From: Bidens hawaiensis
Lineage: Eukaryota > Streptophyta > Magnoliopsida > Asterales > Asteraceae
NCBI GenBank assembly: GCA_021521415.1
Contig: JAIQDT010001096.1
Span: forward strand, 682,001-746,000
Reading direction: 5' to 3'
DNA length: 64,000 bases
Shown: piece after piece, positions 58,685-64,000 of the stretch
Numbering within the stretch: the first letter of the stretch is position 1
Layout of the letters: every line of letters starts with the position of its first letter
Position numbers and translations under genes: made by a program
The notes under the pieces: generated by a model
Database searches by the model: none
The model's input: the letters and a program-made list of their open reading frames with translations, nothing else
Told to the model about the DNA's origin: nothing

Positions 58685-61166
58685 ATGATTTCTCATGTAT
58701 TCTGTATTTAAACTGTATCATGATGTGATTTAATAGGGAGATGCATCAATGTGACATGTTAGCACTGGAAAAATATTAGCATTAGCGTCTTCCAAACTAT
58801 AAAGGTACTTGATTTCATTATCATAGTTTAAATGTTGCAGATGTAAACGAGCCTAGGTGAGCCCAAGCTCGCGTAAGCTCATGCACAGCTCGTTTATTAT
58901 TTATAAATTGATTTGTATACATTTATAACCTTTTTATATATTTACAATAATAAATCTATATATAACATAATATATTATTATTATTATTATAATATTTATG
59001 ATGAAAGTTTATATATTTATATTAAATAAAAGGTTTGTAAATAATATGCTCGAGTTCAATATGTGAAGCTTGGGCTCAGACTGGGCTTGTTTATTAAACA
59101 AACTTATTTTTTGGCTCAAACTCGGGGTAGCTTACGAACGGCTCGGCACGTGTTCCATATTAATTATAATGATGGGAGTAGTCAATTTTAACTTGGGATT
59201 TTTCTAAAATAGTGAGCAATTAGATTTTCATGGACTTTCCCAAAAACAAAATGGGTTGTATTTATCATGGAATATAAGTTTAATTTTGGATGTTTGGATG
59301 ATAACTAACAATTGCTTTAATTGCTTTATTTGCATTTATCATGGAATTTTAGTTGTAGCAGAGACTAGGGGGAGGCTATATGTTTACTTTAAATCATGTA
59401 ACATTGCATTTTGTGTAGGTACATGGCATGTTGAATACCCATTTTTGGCACTTTGTTTGGTCGAAAACTGGACCATTATGATTTAAGTTTAAGACTCAAA
59501 AGGGATAACATTAGATGTGGTTAGCCTAGATTCCGGTATGTCATTTTGCTTATGGTTTATGTTACATCGGTGTAGCGTCATGTATTGATATTTTGTCATG
59601 TGATGTGTAAAGTGTGCATTCGGGTTCCGCTGTTTTTTGCTGAAAAAGAAGTAAGGTGTATACGTTCGTATTGTTTTAATTATTTGTCACAAGTCAGGGA
59701 TCACAAATGATCTTTATCAAAGTTAAATTTTAGTTAATAGTGATGATTTTGGTCTAATAAAGTTAATAGTTTTAAAATATTACAACTTTCTAGGAACAAA
59801 GTAACAAGCACAAAGTCTTATAGCTGTTCATGTAGTTTTCTGAATGCTACAACTTTGAAGGGTATATCTTACATGATAGTAACCAAGTTTCAAAAGTGTT
59901 TTAATTTGATTACTCATGCAATGTTTATCCTTCAAATTGAGTCTCACCAACTTTTTCAATATATGTAGTTAAATTTAAAAAATATAAAAAACGTTAATTA
60001 TATTAGAATTTAAAAGTCACTCAACGTCAACATAAAAAAAAAAGATAAAAAGATTTACTACGTGAAACAAAAATGAAAAAGGTTAAAAAAAACATGGTAA
60101 AATCATTAATTTAATAAATTACGAAAGTTGAGTAACTTAATTGAAATATTTTTTTAAAGTTAAATGCCCTAATCGAAACAGTTTTGAAACTTATATACTA
60201 TTTAATGAAATTGCCCCCAACTTTGAAACCATTCTTTTAGTGTACTTTTTATTTTACTAAAATGTATTCAAACAAGAAAAGTTTTCCAAAATAATAGCAC
60301 ATAACCCTCTTGCCACCAATGAGGCTGGGACAGAATTTCGTGCAAAAGTGAGTTTGTGATATCTTATCATGACATGTGTCTTAACTAGATTGATGAACGG
60401 GGTGGTTTGGGTGTTATTTGTTTTTATTGTAGTAAAAAGTATTTAAATTTTTGTTATTTTAATTTGCTTAATAACTAATAGATACGTCAGCTCAGACAAC
60501 TAACAAGATCTAAAGATAATCGGGTCACCATGGAGGATCGGTGTCCTCATATGATTGGCAACACCACCGCCAACGTCCCTTCATGGAAAGAATCTCCATG
60601 TTAAATCGGTTTGTTGAAATCGAATACAATACAGACATTGCAGATTAAACCTTCATAAATCTCCACGAGTGTCCCAACTAAAATCTTCATAACTTCAAGA
60701 CTGAAAAATAAAAACCCAATGAATGGCCCGGCCCTACTTATTGATTTTACTCCATTTTCCATAACCGATCAATATCCAAATTATTAAATGAAAGTGACAA
60801 TTTTCTTCACTATTGACTAAAATTGGATGCTTATAACTCTCTTATTTACCAATTTGGTGGTGATCCACTGGCGTCTAGCAAAGGCAAACTACAAAAAGAA
60901 ATTTGACACTAAAAAATCTCATATTATTATTTGTATTGTTTGGGTCAGATACAAATGTTTTTTATCGTGAAAAATGTACAAATAACTAGGGTAATTATGT
61001 TAATAGTAGTGTAATTATTATTACTCTATAACTTTTAAACTAAAGTAATTATTATGATTCTAGTATTTTATTTTTATAATATAATTACCCTAGTTCAAAA
61101 CTATATTTACTATAGTTATTTGCATGTTTAGGATGTTAGTTTTATCAGTACTGGATCCCACCCAAG
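58685..61166. other. Spacer between the COMM-like and EXO70 genes
   Basis: CTCGAGT-rich hAT-like debris lies at 58840-59160; the rest is AT-rich. A GC-richer part at 60480-60600 has no recognisable frame. No gene or RNA is supported. Confidence 0.5.
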
Positions 61167-61998
61167 TAGGGGTGTTCTTCGGGTAGAGGTGCACAAAAAG
61201 GTCGGGTCCGAACCGACCCAGAACCGGTTCCTACCCATACCTGACCTGCGGGTAGGACCAGTATAGGATTTCTCCCCGAAGCCGTACCCGGAACCGGAAA
61301 TACCCAGTCAAAACCCGACCCTACCCTACTCGAAACCCGAAAAAAACTAGAGGAACCGGTCAAATACCCGACTATACCTGGAACCCGGCTCCGGGTTTAA
61401 AAAATACCCAATTTGTGCACATCTACCTTCGGGTTTGTTTTTCAGGTTTCAAAGTTTTAAAATTAGACCCGAAATCCAATCCAAATCTCTCATGGTTTTT
61501 CGGGTTCTGGTTATTTGAGTTCGGTTAATCGGGTTTCGTGAATCTAAGAAAACAAAGAAAATTAAAAAAAAAAGTAAAGAAAAAATACAATACGAAAACT
61601 AAAGCAACGGATTTTTCTTTACTCGTTACATAAATAACCAAATAATAAAGAAACACAAAACCAACGTATTCTTCTATTACAGATTTACAGTCGTTATTAG
61701 CCATAATTAGAATAGAAATATAAACAATAAATAGTATGATCGACCATAACATGTGGAATAGGAACAAGTGAAAAGTCTAAAGTATTCTGTATACAATGCG
61801 CATACCTAATAATAATATCATGTTTTTAAACAAATAATTTATTCGTGTTTTTCAAGTTGACCCGAAATCTAGAAATCTGATCAAGAACCAACCCGAATTA
61901 CTTCGGTTCAGGTTGGCCTTTTCTCGGGTTCAAGATTTTTGTATCAGATAGTTTAGATTCCGGTTAGGCTTCAGATTTTGAGTAAAAGTGACACCCTA
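61167..61998. mobile_element. hAT-like element with a second one nested inside
   Basis: The outer ends are TAGGGGTGTTCTTCGGG and GTGACACCCTA. Nested at 61184-61425 is a 242-bp element, TAGAGGTGCACAAA..TTTGTGCACATCTA, flanked by TCTTCGGG (61176-61183) and CCTTCGGG (61426-61433). That is an 8-bp duplication with one mismatch. The nested unit's arms are ACCGG/CCCGACC-rich. Confidence 0.72.
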
Positions 61999-62213
61999 CA
62001 TCATCATAATAATAATAATAATAATAAAAGCAAGTCATTAAAACCCGAGTTGATATGACATCTTTCGGCCGGCCAACCACCGTACCGTCCACAAAATATC
62101 TAAACCGGTGGGCCGCTGTATAATATAATAAACAGACTCATCACCATTAATGCCATCACCCACATAACCCAAAGATAAACTTATTATCCACACCTCAACA
62201 CATTACAACCCAT

Positions 62214-62239
62214 TGATAATAATAATAATAATAATAATA
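62214..62239. repeat. (TAA)n microsatellite in the EXO70 leader
   Basis: About eight TAA/AAT units, then GATACGATA- and GATATAATAT-type repeats up to the ATG. Confidence 0.85.
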
Positions 62240-62274
62240 TGATACGATACGATATAATATGATATAATATGATC

Positions 62275-64000
62275 ATGATGCTCTCGGCCGATCACCTGTT
62301 CGAAACAGCCGAAAAACTAATCCTCCACCATGATTCCGGAGGTCTCGGTGACCCGAATTCGTCCCCGTGGGACGAGTCTTCGTATTCCGCAGAGGCGGAT
62401 GAGTATTTGGAAGCTGTGGATACAGTTATCAAATTAACACAACAAATTAATACTAATGTTAATATTATTGATAGTGAATGCGATGGCGAAAGCGAGATGG
62501 TTGATCGCGCTGAGAACGCGTTACATTTAGCTATGTTGAAACTCGAGGACGAGTTTCAACGTATTTTGATCCGCAGTACAGTTCCTCTGGACGCAGAGGA
62601 ACTGTATGGATCAATCCGCAAGAGTTCACTCTCGTCTGTGCACGAGAGCGTGCACGAGTGCGCAAACGAGAGTGAACTCGCGGATGAAAATAGTAATAAT
62701 GATGATAATAATAATAATAATAATGATATTGGTAGTTATAAAGAAGATGAGTATGAAGGAAGTAGTTATGTTTATGAAAGAGGTAGAAGCATTGGGAATG
62801 ATGTTAGTGTCGAATTGGTTTACGCTGATGCGGTTAAGGAGCTTAAAGCGATAGCGGATCGGATGATTAGATCCGGTTATGAAAAGGAGTGTTGTCAGGT
62901 GTATTGTAACGTTCGTAGGGACGTGTTGGACGAGTGTTTGTTCGTTCTCGGGGTAGAAAAGCTGAGTATTGAAGAAGTGCAGAGGATTGAGTGGAAGGTT
63001 TTGGATGAGAAAATGAAGAAGTGGATTCAAACGGTTAAAATCGCGGTTAAGATACTGTTATTTGGGGAAAAACAGTTATGTGAACAGGTTTTTAGCGAGT
63101 CGGAAGTGTTTAAAGAGGTGAGTTTTGTGGAGACTACAAAAGGGTGTGTGATGCAGCTTTTGGATTTTGGTGAAGCGGTTGCGATTGGGAAGAGATCGTC
63201 GGAGAAGCTGTTTAGGATTCTTGATATGTATGATGTTGTTGCGGATGTGTTACCCGATTTCGAGACGCTTTTTGTTGATGAGTCTGGTGAGTTGGTTTGT
63301 GATGAGGTGAAGGCTGTTTTGAGTGGGTTGAGTGAGGCTGCGATTGGGACGTTTGTCGAGTTTGAGAATGCGGTGAAGGGTGAGAATTCGAGGAGAGCGT
63401 TACAGGGCGGTGAGATTCATCCAGTGACTCGTTATGTCATGAATTATGTTAAACTGTTGGTTGATTATAGTGATTCGTTAAACACGCTGTTGGATAAAGG
63501 TAAAGATTATGATTTGAGTTCTAAAGAGCTTAATGATATTGATATTGACAGTGATGATACTTTTACTTTATCTCCTGTTTCATGCCGGTTACTGTCGTTA
63601 ATCGCGTGTTTAGAAGCGAATCTTGAAGAGAAGTCGAAATTGTATGATGATGACGGTTTGAGATACGTGTTCTTGATGAACAATATTCTTTATATTGTTC
63701 AAAAGGTGAAAGACTCGGATCTTAGAAACCTTTTTGGTGATCGGTGGATTCGCAGACATTGCGGTCAGATTCGTCAATGGCACATGAGTTATCTCAGATC
63801 AGCATGGGGGAAAGCTTTGTTGTGTTTGAAGGATGAAGGGATTGGTGGGGGGTTAAGTAGTGGATCTAAATTACTTCTTAAAGAAAGATTTATAAACTTT
63901 AACGCGTGTTTTGAAGAAATATATAGAATACAATCAGCTTGGAAAGTTCCCGACGATCAGCTTCGTGAGGAACTTCGAATATCAATATCCGAAAAAGTGC
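62275..64000 (+). CDS. EXO70F1: EXO70F-type exocyst subunit (3' partial)
   Basis: EXO70 is a rod-shaped subunit of the exocyst, which tethers secretory vesicles at the plasma membrane. The frame is open for 575 codons from ATG 62275 (a second Met follows at 62278) to the window end. The family norm is about 680 residues, so roughly the last 100 are outside. Recognisable blocks: [12 protein letters not shown] and LEDEFQRIL near the N terminus; an acidic linker with an Asn run; and [16 protein letters not shown] with [10 protein letters not shown]. These are followed by [13 protein letters not shown], the EXO70F-like [20 protein letters not shown] and [20 protein letters not shown], and late [15 protein letters not shown]. 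Like many plant EXO70 genes it looks intronless. Its neighbours, PAP27 and a DYW PPR gene, match the Arabidopsis EXO70F1 locus, supporting the F1 label. Confidence 0.92.
   Translation, partial: MMLSADHLFETAEKLILHHDSGGLGDPNSSPWDESSYSAEADEYLEAVDTVIKLTQQINTNVNIIDSECDGESEMVDRAENALHLAMLKLEDEFQRILIRSTVPLDAEELYGSIRKSSLSSVHESVHECANESELADENSNNDDNNNNNNDIGSYKEDEYEGSSYVYERGRSIGNDVSVELVYADAVKELKAIADRMIRSGYEKECCQVYCNVRRDVLDECLFVLGVEKLSIEEVQRIEWKVLDEKMKKWIQTVKIAVKILLFGEKQLCEQVFSESEVFKEVSFVETTKGCVMQLLDFGEAVAIGKRSSEKLFRILDMYDVVADVLPDFETLFVDESGELVCDEVKAVLSGLSEAAIGTFVEFENAVKGENSRRALQGGEIHPVTRYVMNYVKLLVDYSDSLNTLLDKGKDYDLSSKELNDIDIDSDDTFTLSPVSCRLLSLIACLEANLEEKSKLYDDDGLRYVFLMNNILYIVQKVKDSDLRNLFGDRWIRRHCGQIRQWHMSYLRSAWGKALLCLKDEGIGGGLSSGSKLLLKERFINFNACFEEIYRIQSAWKVPDDQLREELRISISEKV
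62689..62730 (+). repeat. In-frame (AAT)n repeat coding an Asn run in EXO70
   Basis: AATAGTAATAATGATGATAA and further AAT units code for a Ser/Asn/Asp run with six consecutive Asn, in the acidic linker between the N-terminal region and the pexophagy-like core. Confidence 0.85.

Noticed and set aside
62626..63030. Reverse-strand 134-codon frame in EXO70
   Set aside because: The Ile-rich run is the complement of the AAT repeat; the + strand is clearly EXO70.

Overview
This window is plant nuclear DNA, most likely from a eudicot and possibly a daisy-family asterid. It has intron-rich genes with GT..AG junctions, LTR retrotransposons, many short terminal-inverted-repeat elements and AT-rich spacers. 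Every confident host gene reads on the + strand. The host genes are a tandem array of purple acid phosphatase 27 (PAP27)-type genes, one DYW-class PPR gene, one COMM-domain-like gene and the start of an EXO70F-type exocyst gene. From memory, Arabidopsis carries EXO70F1, a DYW PPR gene and PAP27 side by side (At5g50380, At5g50390, At5g50400), so this looks like old conserved microsynteny that repeats have inflated.

Layout. 1-2072 is the 3' part of a Ty1/copia element that landed inside an exon of PAP copy A (2073-3879, decayed). 3880-9970 is repeat-rich spacer. PAP copy B (10561-14538) is complete except for one missing T in a T run. Fragments of the last PAP exon lie at 15280-16307 and 30951-31111; with copy A they share a duplicated 3' flank. 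Unit 2 of that flank is split by a 9-kb Ty3/gypsy element (18254-27227) that has both LTRs and a target-site duplication, a broken gag, no pol, and a multi-exon gene on the opposite strand with its own TATA box. A 2.2-kb solo-LTR-like repeat occupies 34582-36753. PAP copy D (39558-43614) is a pseudogene split by a hAT-like element. The PPR gene (47596-49667) has two one-base shifts near its start. PAP copy E (50003-53819) is a fully open 12-exon gene. A COMM-like gene (55856-58684) apparently lacks a central exon. EXO70 (62275-64000) runs off the window.

The most striking observation is PAP copy E. Its 583-codon reading frame and all its splice sites are intact, yet all seven metal-ligand residues of the purple acid phosphatase site are replaced. 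It looks like a dedicated pseudoenzyme beside copies that keep the ligands. Copies B and D also lack an intron that A and E both have. At least seven non-autonomous hAT-like elements with recognisable 8-bp target duplications lie in or next to these genes, and paralogous sequence in the window supplies empty sites for several insertions.
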